Assembly (NCBI GenBank): GCA_046727755.1
Contig: JBKPDG010000184.1
Coordinates: forward strand, 1 to 16,531
Source of the DNA: JALZAA01 sp046727755
Lineage (GTDB): Bacteria; Actinomycetota; Acidimicrobiia; IMCC26256; JACDBD01
Direction of reading: 5' to 3'
DNA: 16,531 bases
In this document: positions 1 to 6,637 of the stretch, piece by piece
How the letters are laid out: every line of letters starts with the position of its first letter
Numbering within the stretch: position 1 is the stretch's first letter
Position numbers and translations under genes: made by a program
The notes under the pieces: generated by a model
The model's database searches: none
Seen by the model: the letters and a program-made list of their open reading frames with translations, nothing else
Told to the model about the DNA's origin: nothing

Positions 1-1
1 C

Positions 2-40
2 ACGTTCAAGCGGATCCTGTTCTGGGGCCGCCGCACCTGA
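2..40 (+). CDS. C-terminal end of an unidentified plus-strand protein (partial)
   Basis: Only the last 12 codons and a TGA stop at 38-40 lie in the window; they read TFKRILFWGRRT. All twelve codons end in G or C, as expected for real coding sequence in this GC-rich genome. The reading frame stops 4 bp before the stop codon of the minus-strand gene at 45-590, a normal convergent arrangement. The basic, aromatic tail is too short to assign a family. The call rests on codon bias and position only. Confidence 0.5.
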   Translation, partial: TFKRILFWGRRT

Positions 41-44
41 GGCA

Positions 45-590
45 TCACGTCGAGTAGATCGCCGCGAGAGTGCCGGACGGGAAGGATTTCGCGCTGCGCA
101 ACGTCAGTGCTCTGCGTTCGACCACATCGGAGAACATCGACCCGCCACGACCGACGATCGCGGGGTTGATCTTCAGCCAGTACTCGTCGACGAGATTCGC
201 GGCGACGAGCGAGCGAACGGTGTGCACACCCCCGAACGTCACCAAACCTCCACCGGAGGACCCCTTCAAGCGGCGAACGTGGTCCACGCCGTCTCCAGCG
301 GCCAGTGTCGAGTTCTCCCAGGCGCCGACGTCATAGCTGCTGTCCGTTGAGAGCACGACCTTCGGCGTCGCGTTCATCCACGCGGCCAAATCGCCGTCCG
401 CAGTGGTCCAGTAGCCAGCCATCTCGGGGAACGATTTGCGACCGACGACGATGCTGTCTGCAACCGACATCAGCTTGCCCGTCAGCTCGTCGGTGAGCTC
501 CGGATCATCGACCATGAAGCCGAGGTCGTTGTCCGATCCGGCCATAAACCCGTCGACGGTGACGTCGCTGAAGACGATCAGTGGCTTCAT
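45..590 (-). CDS. Dihydrofolate reductase family protein (RibD C-terminal domain type)
   Basis: This 181-residue protein spans essentially one RibD_C/DHFR-like fold. It begins with a strand and substrate loop (MKPLIVFSDVTVDGFMAG), followed by VVGRKSFPEM (about 48-57), the glycine pair in VTFGGVHTV (about 117-125) and the closing signature NPAIVGRGGSMF (about 142-153). Members of this family are NADPH-dependent reductases of mostly unknown substrate and rarely act as the housekeeping folate enzyme; there is no thymidylate synthase nearby. The ATG start follows AAGGGG, which overlaps the stop of the upstream gene 5 bp away, so it is the last gene of an ArsR/SRPBCC/DHFR/DHFR operon. It is clearly diverged from its neighbour at 596-1150. 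The substrate is unknown; the fold call is firm. Confidence 0.88.
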   Translation of the reverse strand: MKPLIVFSDVTVDGFMAGSDNDLGFMVDDPELTDELTGKLMSVADSIVVGRKSFPEMAGYWTTADGDLAAWMNATPKVVLSTDSSYDVGAWENSTLAAGDGVDHVRRLKGSSGGGLVTFGGVHTVRSLVAANLVDEYWLKINPAIVGRGGSMFSDVVERRALTLRSAKSFPSGTLAAIYST

Positions 591-595
591 CTGCG

Positions 596-1150
596 CTACC
601 CCTTCTCGTCCTTGGGCTCGTAGCGGAGGACGACGATGCCGGTGGTGAACGTTGTCGTGCCGGCGAGCTTCAAGTGCGTCATGTCGATCCCGTCGAAGAG
701 GCGATCACCCCTGCCGACGGCGACGGGGAACAGCCAGAAGTGGAACTCGTCGACGAGCCCGTTCGGCATGAGCAGCGTGCGGTCGAGCTCTCCGGTGCCG
801 TACTTGACGATGTTCTGCCCGGGCTGCTGCTTCAGCTTGGCGATCTCGGCGGCGACGTCGCCCTTCAGGAGCGTCGAATTCCACTCGACGCTCTGCAGCG
901 TGTTCGAGGCGACGTACTTGGGTAGCTCGTTGAACCGGTCGGCGAAGTCGTCGCCCTTGCCCCCTCTCGGCTGCCACGCCTTCGAGAAACCTTCGTACGT
1001 GACCCGTCCCAACAGCATCGCGTCCGACCCGAACAGCAGGTCGCGGTTGTAGTTGGCGTGTTCGTCGTTCCAGTACGGCGGGCCGAACTTCTGAGGATCG
1101 GAGATGACGCCGCCGAGGCTCACGAACGTCGATTCGACGAGTTTTCTCAT
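596..1150 (-). CDS. Dihydrofolate reductase family protein (RibD C-terminal domain type), second copy
   Basis: This 184-residue protein is a second RibD_C/DHFR-fold reductase. Landmarks are MRKLVESTFVSLGGVISDP at the N-terminus, LLGRVTYEGF (47-56), YGTGELDRTL (117-126) and FPVAVGRGDRLF (141-152). The GRVTYEGF and VGRGDRLF blocks are typical of the small actinobacterial DHFR-like proteins often found with ArsR and SRPBCC genes. The ATG is preceded by AAGGAG with an 8-nt gap. It lies 40 bp after the SRPBCC gene and 5 bp before the other DHFR-like gene, so all four are probably one transcript. Its match to the neighbouring copy is limited to family motifs, which suggests an old duplication or independent recruitment. 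Substrate unknown. Confidence 0.88.
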   Translation of the reverse strand: MRKLVESTFVSLGGVISDPQKFGPPYWNDEHANYNRDLLFGSDAMLLGRVTYEGFSKAWQPRGGKGDDFADRFNELPKYVASNTLQSVEWNSTLLKGDVAAEIAKLKQQPGQNIVKYGTGELDRTLLMPNGLVDEFHFWLFPVAVGRGDRLFDGIDMTHLKLAGTTTFTTGIVVLRYEPKDEKG

Positions 1151-1190
1151 GCCGATTGCTCCTTCGTGTCGTTGTCGAGAAACGGTTCGC

Positions 1191-1619
1191 TCATCGGGCC
1201 ACCAGCTCGCCGAGCTTGTCGAACATGGTCGACCAGCCGTCGTACGCCTCCGCGCCGCCGGTCTCGCCGACCACGTGGCACGTCATCTCGGTCCGGTCGC
1301 CGAGGTCCGAAAAGGTGACCGTCACCAGCAGATCGATGTCGCGGTCGCGCCAGACGAGTCGTTCGGGCGCCTGGACTTCCACGAACGTTCCCCCCGACGG
1401 GTACTCCGTGCCGTCGTCGTCGGAGACCATCGTGAACTCGAACGCGCCTCCGGGTCGGAGGTCCACGGTGATCGTCGACCTCGGCGTCGTGATGCCCCGA
1501 GGGCCGAACCAGGCCGCCATGTGCTCCGGGTCCGTCCACGCCCTCCACACCAGCTCGCGCGGCGCGTCGTAGACGCGGGTGATCGTGAACTCTCGATCGA
1601 CGGGCGGCGTGTCAGCCAT
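1191..1619 (-). CDS. SRPBCC / AHSA1-family (activator of Hsp90 ATPase homologue) protein
   Basis: This 142-residue single-domain protein has the hydrophobic-pocket START/Bet v1-like fold. It shows the family pattern in order: FTITRVYDAPRELVWRAWTD (11-30), the PEHMAAWFGP block (31-40), RPGGAFEFTM (55-64), FVEVQAPERLVW (79-90) and a C-terminal helix DGWSTMFDKLGELV. Such proteins bind small hydrophobic ligands; the name refers to homology with the Aha1 C-terminal domain, not to a shown Hsp90 role. The ATG overlaps the stop of the ArsR gene by 8 nt, so translation is probably coupled. ArsR-AHSA1 pairs of this type are common in actinobacteria, where the ArsR protein usually controls the operon. 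Confidence 0.9.
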   Translation of the reverse strand: MADTPPVDREFTITRVYDAPRELVWRAWTDPEHMAAWFGPRGITTPRSTITVDLRPGGAFEFTMVSDDDGTEYPSGGTFVEVQAPERLVWRDRDIDLLVTVTFSDLGDRTEMTCHVVGETGGAEAYDGWSTMFDKLGELVAR

Positions 1620-1947
1620 GGTGTCCCTTCTGCATGGCTCGCAGATGATCGTCGAGCCGGTCGAAGCTGCCCTCGAAGAACTGTCGGTAGCGCGCCAGCC
1701 AGCCGGCGGCGTCCTCGAGCGGCCGCCCCCGGAGACGGGCCGGTCGCCATTGCGCAGCGCGGCCCCGTGTGATGAGGCCGGCGCGCTCGAGCACCTTCAG
1801 GTGCTTCGAGACGGCCTGGACTGTCACCGGGAACGGCTCGGCCAGCTCGTTGACCGTGGCCTCCCCGGCCGTGAGCCGCTCCAGGATCGCCCGGCGGGTG
1901 GGGTCGGCGAGGGCCGCGAACGTGCTGCTCAGCTGGTCGACTGCCAT
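1612..1947 (-). CDS. ArsR-family winged-helix transcriptional regulator
   Basis: The 111-residue protein opens with the ArsR signature FAALADPTRRAILERL (about 10-25). The helix-turn-helix follows at about 32-58 (VNELAEPFPVTVQAVSKHL, then KVLERAGLI), and the C-terminal helix is YRQFFEGSFDRLDDHL. It has no cysteine, so it is not a thiol metal sensor; it belongs to the group paired with AHSA1 proteins. I prefer the ATG at 1947 to the GTG at 1956 because AGGTGA (1953-1958) sits 5 nt upstream of the ATG and would be partly consumed by the GTG start. It is the first gene of the operon and probably represses it through the repeats at 1962-1985. Confidence 0.9.
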   Translation of the reverse strand: MAVDQLSSTFAALADPTRRAILERLTAGEATVNELAEPFPVTVQAVSKHLKVLERAGLITRGRAAQWRPARLRGRPLEDAAGWLARYRQFFEGSFDRLDDHLRAMQKGHHG

Positions 1948-1952
1948 AGCAA

Positions 1953-1958
1953 TCACCT
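1953..1958 (-). promoter_or_regulatory. Ribosome binding site deciding the ArsR start
   Basis: AGGTGA on the minus strand lies 5 nt before the ATG at 1947. It selects that codon over an in-frame GTG at 1954-1956, which falls inside the site itself. Confidence 0.6.
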
Positions 1959-1961
1959 GGA

Positions 1962-1985
1962 CGGTTGATGAACCGCATGGTTGAT
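1962..1985 (-). promoter_or_regulatory. Candidate ArsR operator (repeated ATCAACC half-sites)
   Basis: Reading the minus strand, ATCAACC occurs twice with a 16-bp period (1979-1985 and 1963-1969). GGTT and AACC elements alternate, giving two short dyads: CGGTT-GATG-AACCG at 1962-1975 and AACC-GCAT-GGTT at 1971-1982 (plus strand). The block ends 3 bp before the Shine-Dalgarno of the ArsR gene, where bound repressor would block initiation. ArsR proteins bind imperfect dyads of this size. Binding by this ArsR is inference from position. Confidence 0.5.
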
Positions 1986-2007
1986 TACAGGACGAGGGTG
2001 CCGAGCG

Positions 2008-2649
2008 TCAAGTGCTGCCGGCTGCCCGTCCGCCGTGCCGCTCCAGCAGCTCGGTCAGCGCGGCCTCGGCGCGCGCCAGTTCCTCGCGCGCTCGGTCGAC
2101 CCGCGCCTCGGCTTCCTTGATCGCGGCCTGGGCCTGAGCCTCGCGCCGCTCGGCCACGCGGTCCCGCGCCGGCTTCTGGGCCCGCCCGGGCCGTTCGGGA
2201 ATCTCGAGGTCGTCGCGCACGCCGAAGGTGCCGCGGGAAGCGACCTCGGTCGAGACATCGGCCTCGATCGCGCCGATCGCCTCGTCCCGGTGGTGGGCGG
2301 GGCGTTCGTGGTCGGCGAGGACTTCGTCGACCGCCCGCTCCAGCGCCGTCACCGCGTCCCGGCGCTGTGCGGTCGCCTCGGACAGCTCGGTGCGGTCGCC
2401 GCGGGTGATGGCCGCCTCCTGCGCCGCCGCCACCTTGTCCAGCGCCCTCCGCAACGCGTCGACGTCGGCGGCGTGATGGCGGAGCACCTGATCCGCGACC
2501 CACCGGGTGACGGTCGGCTTGCGGAGCTTCGTCACCTCGGCGGCCTCGGCCGTCTTCCCGTCCGCCTTCAACTGCTTCGCGAGCGCGTCGCGCGCGGCCA
2601 CGAACTGCTCGGGCGGCACGTCGGCCAGCTCGTCGACCTCGTCTTCCAC
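2008..2649 (-). CDS. Conserved hypothetical coiled-coil protein
   Basis: The 213-residue, highly charged protein has no signal peptide or membrane segment. The N-terminal part (about 10-75) contains FVAARDALAKQLKADGKT and VTKLRKPTVTRWVADQVLR, a pattern I recognise from actinobacterial proteins of unknown function. The middle (about 75-115) and C-terminus (about 160-205) are Ala/Glu/Arg-rich heptads (AIKEAEARVDRAREELARAE) that should form coiled coils, separated by a Pro/Arg-rich linker. The GTG start at 2649 has only a weak AGGG upstream. It lies on the same strand as the ArsR operon but about 60 bp upstream and separated by the operator-like repeats, so it is probably a separate unit. No function is assigned. 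Confidence 0.72.
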   Translation of the reverse strand: MEDEVDELADVPPEQFVAARDALAKQLKADGKTAEAAEVTKLRKPTVTRWVADQVLRHHAADVDALRRALDKVAAAQEAAITRGDRTELSEATAQRRDAVTALERAVDEVLADHERPAHHRDEAIGAIEADVSTEVASRGTFGVRDDLEIPERPGRAQKPARDRVAERREAQAQAAIKEAEARVDRAREELARAEAALTELLERHGGRAAGST

Positions 2650-2683
2650 GCCCTAAGACTGCCCCACGCGCCGAGGCGTGATC

Positions 2684-2940
2684 TCAGCCCGTGAAGCGGG
2701 GCTCGGTCGTGAGCGGGATCGCCGGTGTCGGAGGACGTGTCGGAGGCGGGACACACCCGGCGCCGATCTTGCCGATCCGTCCCGGAGGACTGGCCTCCGT
2801 GACCCAGAGATTGGCGTCCGGGCCCGCGTCAGGGCCGGCCGCGATCCCGACCGGACCGAGCGGGTCACCCGCTCCGGTCGGCGCCGCGGTCCAGAATACG
2901 GCCGCGAGCGCCGGCGCGACCGCGGCGAGACCTCGATTCC
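2684..2940 (-). pseudogene. Decayed streptogramin-lyase-like (Vgb/NHL propeller) fragment
   Basis: This fragment lies in the only stretch of more than 300 bp without an intact gene (2650-2987). One minus-strand frame first reads a basic then hydrophobic, signal-peptide-like run (GLAAVAPALAAVFWTAA, about 2890-2930). It then passes straight into GIAAGPDAGPDANLWVTEA and GRIGKIGAG (about 2757-2850). The GPDxNLWxTE...IGKI pattern is the blade signature of Vgb-like beta-propellers, but only one blade is present and the frame ends in a Pro/Thr-rich tail at 2684. No start codon precedes the hydrophobic run. GPDA is directly repeated. I read this as the remnant of a secreted propeller protein after a large internal deletion. 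A very small secreted protein is an alternative. I see nothing else in the stretch. Confidence 0.4.
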
Positions 2941-2987
2941 GGACGCGGCCTCGCTTCGCGTCGAGCCGAGGCGAGGACAGCGCTGCC

Positions 2988-4592
2988 CTATCGTCGCTCG
3001 AAGGTGACGCCCGCGGCTTCGCGGTCCCAGGTCTTCTCAGTGACGCCGTCGTCGCGCAACTGGTACTTGAGCACGCGACCGACCGGGTTACGAGGCAGAT
3101 CGTCGCGGAACTCGATGTAACGCGGCACCGCGAAGTACGGGACGCGCTCGACGCTCCATTCACACAGCTCGACTTCGGTGATTGACGCGTCGGGTTGGAG
3201 CACGGCGGTGACCTTGACGTCGTCTTCGCCCACGTCGCTCGCGACGGAGTGCACCGCGACGTCCTTGATCGCGGGATGCGAATGATACGTGCGTTCCATC
3301 TCGAAGCTCGAGATGTTCTCGCCCCGGCGCCGCAGGTAGTCCTTCTTGCGGTCGACGAAGAAGAGGAAACCGTCGGTGTCGAGGCGGCCGAGGTCGCCGG
3401 TGTGGAACCAGAGGTTGCGCACTACGGCCAGTGTCTCCTCGGGGCGCCGCCAGTACCCGGCGAACATGAGGTTCGGACCCGTCGGGCGGGCAACGATCTC
3501 GCCGATCTCCCCCACCGGCACTTCCACGTCGTCGTCGTCGACGATGCGCACGTCGAAGTCGACGGTGTTCGGCTTGCCCGCCGCGCCGGGCTTGTTCGAC
3601 TCACCGGCCGGGAGCATCGAGAGCAGCGACGCCTCGGTGAGCCCGTAGCCGGCGCTGAACGTCTTGCAACCGAACCGGTCGTTCCAGATGCGATCGATGT
3701 CGGGCGGCATCGGCGCGGCCGCGCACAGGCGGAGCCGGTGGCCCTCCTGGTCGGGATGGTCCTCGCCGTCGGCGACGAGAATCGCGAGCGAACCGAGCAT
3801 CGATGCGATCGTCGCTCCCGTTCGCCGCACTTCCGGCCAGAACCGAGACACCGAGAACCGGCGGGCAATCACCGACTTGCCGCCGACAATGAGTGTCCCG
3901 ACCACACATACCGAGATGGCGTTGAAGTGGAAGAGCGGGAGCGGGGTGATGACGACGTCGTCGGGGCGACGCTGCCAGGCGCGGGCGATCTGATCGGCCA
4001 ACGCCACGATGTAGTTGTGCGGCAGCATGCACCCCTTCGACGGGCCCGTCGTCCCCGCGGTGTAGATGAAGCACGCCAGGTCGGCGGCACGCACGCCCGC
4101 ATCCGGCACCAGCTCGTCGGAGGATGACGCGAGGAGCCGGTCCCAGTCGTGGGCGGGCACGGCGTCGATGACCTCGTCGGCCGGACCGACGACGACGGCC
4201 GCGTCCAGCTCCGGGACCTCGGCCCCCGACACGGATGCCACGCGTCCGGCGAAGTCTCCCTGAACGACGATCACCTGCGACCCGGAGTCGGCGAGCTGGT
4301 GGCGCAGGAAATCGCCCTTGTACGCGGTGTTCACCGGCACCTGAACGGCCCCGAGCTTCAACGCGGCGAAGAACGTGACGACCTGGGCGGGCCCGTTCTC
4401 CAGGAGCGTGGCGACGCGGTCCCCCTTCGCCACGCCGAGCTCGCCGAGCGCGCGGGCGAGCCGGTTGCTCTCGGCGTCGATGCGGCGGGCGGTGTACTCG
4501 TCGCCCTCGAAGTCGAGGTACGGGCCGTCGGGATCGGCGGCAACGCGGCGCCCGAGCGCCTCGAGCACGGTCGTCTGCGGCCGCTCACTCAC
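2988..4592 (-). CDS. AMP-forming acyl-CoA ligase (ANL superfamily, CaiC-like)
   Basis: The protein (534 residues from the GTG at 4592) activates a carboxylic acid to its CoA thioester through an acyl-adenylate. Visible motifs are the phosphate loop YTAGTTGPSKGC (177-188), YGLTE (316-320), HTGDLG (397-402) and the hinge DRKKDYLRRRGENIS (414-428). At the C-terminal A10 motif, RNPVGRVLK (501-509) carries Arg where most family members have the catalytic Lys of TGK. The overall pattern resembles crotonobetaine/carnitine-CoA ligase-like proteins; the substrate is not predictable. The GTG was chosen because the longer frame runs across the divergent OsmC start and is not protein-like. No Shine-Dalgarno is visible, and a dyad (4598-4611) ends 5 bp upstream, so the mRNA may be leaderless or very short-leadered. 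Confidence 0.88.
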   Translation of the reverse strand: MSERPQTTVLEALGRRVAADPDGPYLDFEGDEYTARRIDAESNRLARALGELGVAKGDRVATLLENGPAQVVTFFAALKLGAVQVPVNTAYKGDFLRHQLADSGSQVIVVQGDFAGRVASVSGAEVPELDAAVVVGPADEVIDAVPAHDWDRLLASSSDELVPDAGVRAADLACFIYTAGTTGPSKGCMLPHNYIVALADQIARAWQRRPDDVVITPLPLFHFNAISVCVVGTLIVGGKSVIARRFSVSRFWPEVRRTGATIASMLGSLAILVADGEDHPDQEGHRLRLCAAAPMPPDIDRIWNDRFGCKTFSAGYGLTEASLLSMLPAGESNKPGAAGKPNTVDFDVRIVDDDDVEVPVGEIGEIVARPTGPNLMFAGYWRRPEETLAVVRNLWFHTGDLGRLDTDGFLFFVDRKKDYLRRRGENISSFEMERTYHSHPAIKDVAVHSVASDVGEDDVKVTAVLQPDASITEVELCEWSVERVPYFAVPRYIEFRDDLPRNPVGRVLKYQLRDDGVTEKTWDREAAGVTFERR

Positions 4593-4597
4593 GGCGC

Positions 4598-4611
4598 TGA
4601 CACTAGCGTCA
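4598..4611. promoter_or_regulatory. 14-bp dyad in the ligase/OsmC divergent promoter
   Basis: TGACACTAGCGTCA is palindromic except for one pair (positions 5 and 10). It lies in the 61-bp gap between the divergent ligase (start 4592) and OsmC gene (start 4654). TGAC...GTCA dyads are a usual form of TetR-type operators before actinobacterial fatty-acid genes. Its position could control both promoters. The regulator is not in the window. Confidence 0.45.
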
Positions 4612-4653
4612 CGTCTGCTGCGTCGAGCCGGCCGTTCGTAAGCTGCCCCGCGC

Positions 4654-5130
4654 ATGAGCGACGCGCCGCACGTCCACCGGTACACGGCTTCCTGCGAGTG
4701 GCAAGGGTCGACCGGCGCGGGGTACCAGGCTTACAGCCGAGCGCACGATGCCGACGCGCTCCCGGCCGAAGCGACGCTGCGCCTGTCGAGCGATCCCGCG
4801 TTCGGTGGCGACCCGGCGCTCGTCAACCCGGAGCAGCTGCTCGTGCTGGCGGCGGCGTCGTGCCAGCTGCTGTCGTTCCTCGCCGTGGCCGCCCGGGCCC
4901 GCATCGACGTCGTCGACTATCAGGACGACGCCGAGGGCGAGATGCCCGAGGACGACCCGCCCCTCCGGATCACCCGTATCACCCTCCGACCCCGCGTCAC
5001 GATCCGCGGCGACGTCGACGAGAGCCGCGTGCGCCACCTGGTCGAGGTGGCCCACCGCGAATGCTTCATCGCCAACAGCCTCAAGACCGACGTGGTGGTG
5101 GAGCCGGAGGTGGTGACCACTACGGGCTGA
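4654..5130 (+). CDS. OsmC-family peroxidase-like protein
   Basis: The 158-residue protein has the OsmC/Ohr fold. The first redox cysteine is Cys70 in NPEQLLVLAAASCQLLSFLA, on the long central helix, and the second is Cys137 in HRECFIANSLK near the end, the spacing expected for the peroxidatic/resolving pair. Family members reduce organic or fatty-acid hydroperoxides in the cytoplasm, with lipoyl or other thiols as reductants. The ATG has no clear Shine-Dalgarno, so translation may be leaderless. It is divergent from the CoA ligase, and its last 11 bp overlap the tail of the carboxyltransferase gene on the other strand. A shared dyad with the ligase suggests co-regulation; detoxifying lipid peroxides during acyl-CoA metabolism is a plausible but unproven role. 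Confidence 0.88.
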   Translation: MSDAPHVHRYTASCEWQGSTGAGYQAYSRAHDADALPAEATLRLSSDPAFGGDPALVNPEQLLVLAAASCQLLSFLAVAARARIDVVDYQDDAEGEMPEDDPPLRITRITLRPRVTIRGDVDESRVRHLVEVAHRECFIANSLKTDVVVEPEVVTTTG

Positions 5131-6637
5131 TGCCGTGGTGGTGCGCCGGCTCCGGTGGCTGCGACCGGCGCGTCTTGGAGAGGCGCAGGGCGGCGAGCAG
5201 CGCGTTGCGGAGCTCGCCGGGTTCGATCACCTCGTCGTAGCTCATCGTGTCGGCCGACGAGTACGCGCCGCCGACCTCGGCATGGTCGAGGACGCGCTGC
5301 GCGTCCTCGTCGACGCCGGCGGCGGCGCCGCCGCCGGTCGCCGGCATCGCACCGAGACGCGCGCCGGGCAACGCGAGCGTGACGGTCTGGCGGTCAAACG
5401 GGTTCATCGCCATCAGCGAACTGCCGAACCCGTATGCCTTTCGCAGCGTGACGTGCAGCTTCGGGGACTGCACCCGGGACTGCGCTGCGAACATCCGGGC
5501 CGCGTGGCGGAGCACGCCGCTGCGCTCAGCGGCCGTCCCCGCCAGCACGCCGGGATTGTCGGCGAGGAACACGAGCGGCAGATGAAACGCGCCGGACACG
5601 TCGATGAAGTGCGCAGCCTTGTCGGCCGCATCGCTGTCGATGGCGCCCGCCTTCGCCGCCGGCTGGTTCGCCACCATCGCCACCGGCTCGCCGCCGAGCC
5701 GGGCCAGCACGGTCACGATCGCTCGCCCGAAGCCGGGCTCGATCTCCAGCACGGAGCCGCGGTCGGCGAGCAGGTCGACGACGGGCCGGACGTCGTAGCC
5801 ACGGCGCGGATCGGCCGGGATCAGGTCGGTGAGCGCGTCGACGCCGCGCGGCGCGGTGTCGTCCGCGCCTGCAAGAGGCTGAGGGTGCTCCCATGAGTTG
5901 GACGGGAAGTAGGACAGGTAACGCCGGACGAAGTCGAGCGCGTCGCGGTCGTCCGCAGCAGCGTTGTGCGCGACGCCGCTCACGACCGTGTGCACGGCGG
6001 TGCCGCCGAGATCGTCCTTCGTGACGTCCTCACCCGTCGCCTCCTTCACGAGCGGCGGCCCGGCCGAGAAGAGCGACGCGCCCTCGACCATCACCACGAG
6101 GTCCATGAGGGGCGCGGTGAGCGCACCGTGTCCCGCCGACGGCCCCATCACCACCGCGATCGTGGGCACCAGGCCCGAGAGGTGGGCGAGAGTCTGGAGG
6201 TCGTTCGGCGCTCGCCCGCGCCGCTCGAACGCGTTCTGCGTCCGCTCCCCCGCGCCTTCGAGCAGCATGACGAGGGGGACGCGCTCCTGGCCGGCCAGCT
6301 CGGCGAGACGCTGACGCTTCGCCGTCGTCCCCAGGCCGATGGAGCCGCCCATCACGGTGAAGTCCTCGGCGCCGACGAGGACGGGCTGGCCGGCGATGAG
6401 CCCGTGCCCGGCGATCAGCCCGTCGGCGGGGACGGGCGGTACGACACCGCGGTGCACGGACCCGACGAGCGTGCCCAGCTCGACGAACGAGTCTTCGTCG
6501 AGCAGACGCTCGACGCGCGCCCGGGCATCGAGTCGGCCGTCCCGGTGATGCTGCTCGAGCCGCTCCGGCCCGCCCATCGCACGCGCCGTCTCACGCCGCG
6601 CCTGGAGATCCTTGAGCAGCTCGTCCCAGTCGCTCAT
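5120..6637 (-). CDS. Acyl-CoA carboxylase carboxyltransferase (beta) subunit
   Basis: The 505-residue protein has both crotonase-like halves of a biotin-dependent carboxyltransferase. The N-terminal half has DFTVMGGSIGLGTTAKRQR (92-110), EGAGERTQ (127-134) and the oxyanion loop MGPSAGHGALTAP (164-176). The C-terminal half has the loop ADNPGVLAGTAAERSG (359-374) and KAYGFGSSLMAMN (400-412). It transfers CO2 from carboxybiotin to an acyl-CoA, as in propionyl- or methylcrotonyl-CoA carboxylase beta chains. No biotin carboxylase or biotin-carrier gene is in the window, so its partner must be encoded elsewhere. Its ATG overlaps the stop of the upstream dehydrogenase-like gene by 4 nt (ATGA), indicating translational coupling. 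It is somewhat short, and GPSAGH in place of the usual GPCAGG marks a divergent subgroup. Confidence 0.88.
   Translation of the reverse strand: MSDWDELLKDLQARRETARAMGGPERLEQHHRDGRLDARARVERLLDEDSFVELGTLVGSVHRGVVPPVPADGLIAGHGLIAGQPVLVGAEDFTVMGGSIGLGTTAKRQRLAELAGQERVPLVMLLEGAGERTQNAFERRGRAPNDLQTLAHLSGLVPTIAVVMGPSAGHGALTAPLMDLVVMVEGASLFSAGPPLVKEATGEDVTKDDLGGTAVHTVVSGVAHNAAADDRDALDFVRRYLSYFPSNSWEHPQPLAGADDTAPRGVDALTDLIPADPRRGYDVRPVVDLLADRGSVLEIEPGFGRAIVTVLARLGGEPVAMVANQPAAKAGAIDSDAADKAAHFIDVSGAFHLPLVFLADNPGVLAGTAAERSGVLRHAARMFAAQSRVQSPKLHVTLRKAYGFGSSLMAMNPFDRQTVTLALPGARLGAMPATGGGAAAGVDEDAQRVLDHAEVGGAYSSADTMSYDEVIEPGELRNALLAALRLSKTRRSQPPEPAHHHGISP

Noticed and set aside
2691..3185. A plus-strand frame through the gap at 2650-2987
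   Set aside because: It is low-complexity Gly/Ala/Pro sequence that then runs antisense into the CoA ligase. The minus strand holds the only recognisable motif.
4149..5240. A 363-codon plus-strand frame overlapping ligase and OsmC genes
   Set aside because: It is a GC-rich shadow, rich in Arg and Pro, covering two genes with clear motifs in other frames.
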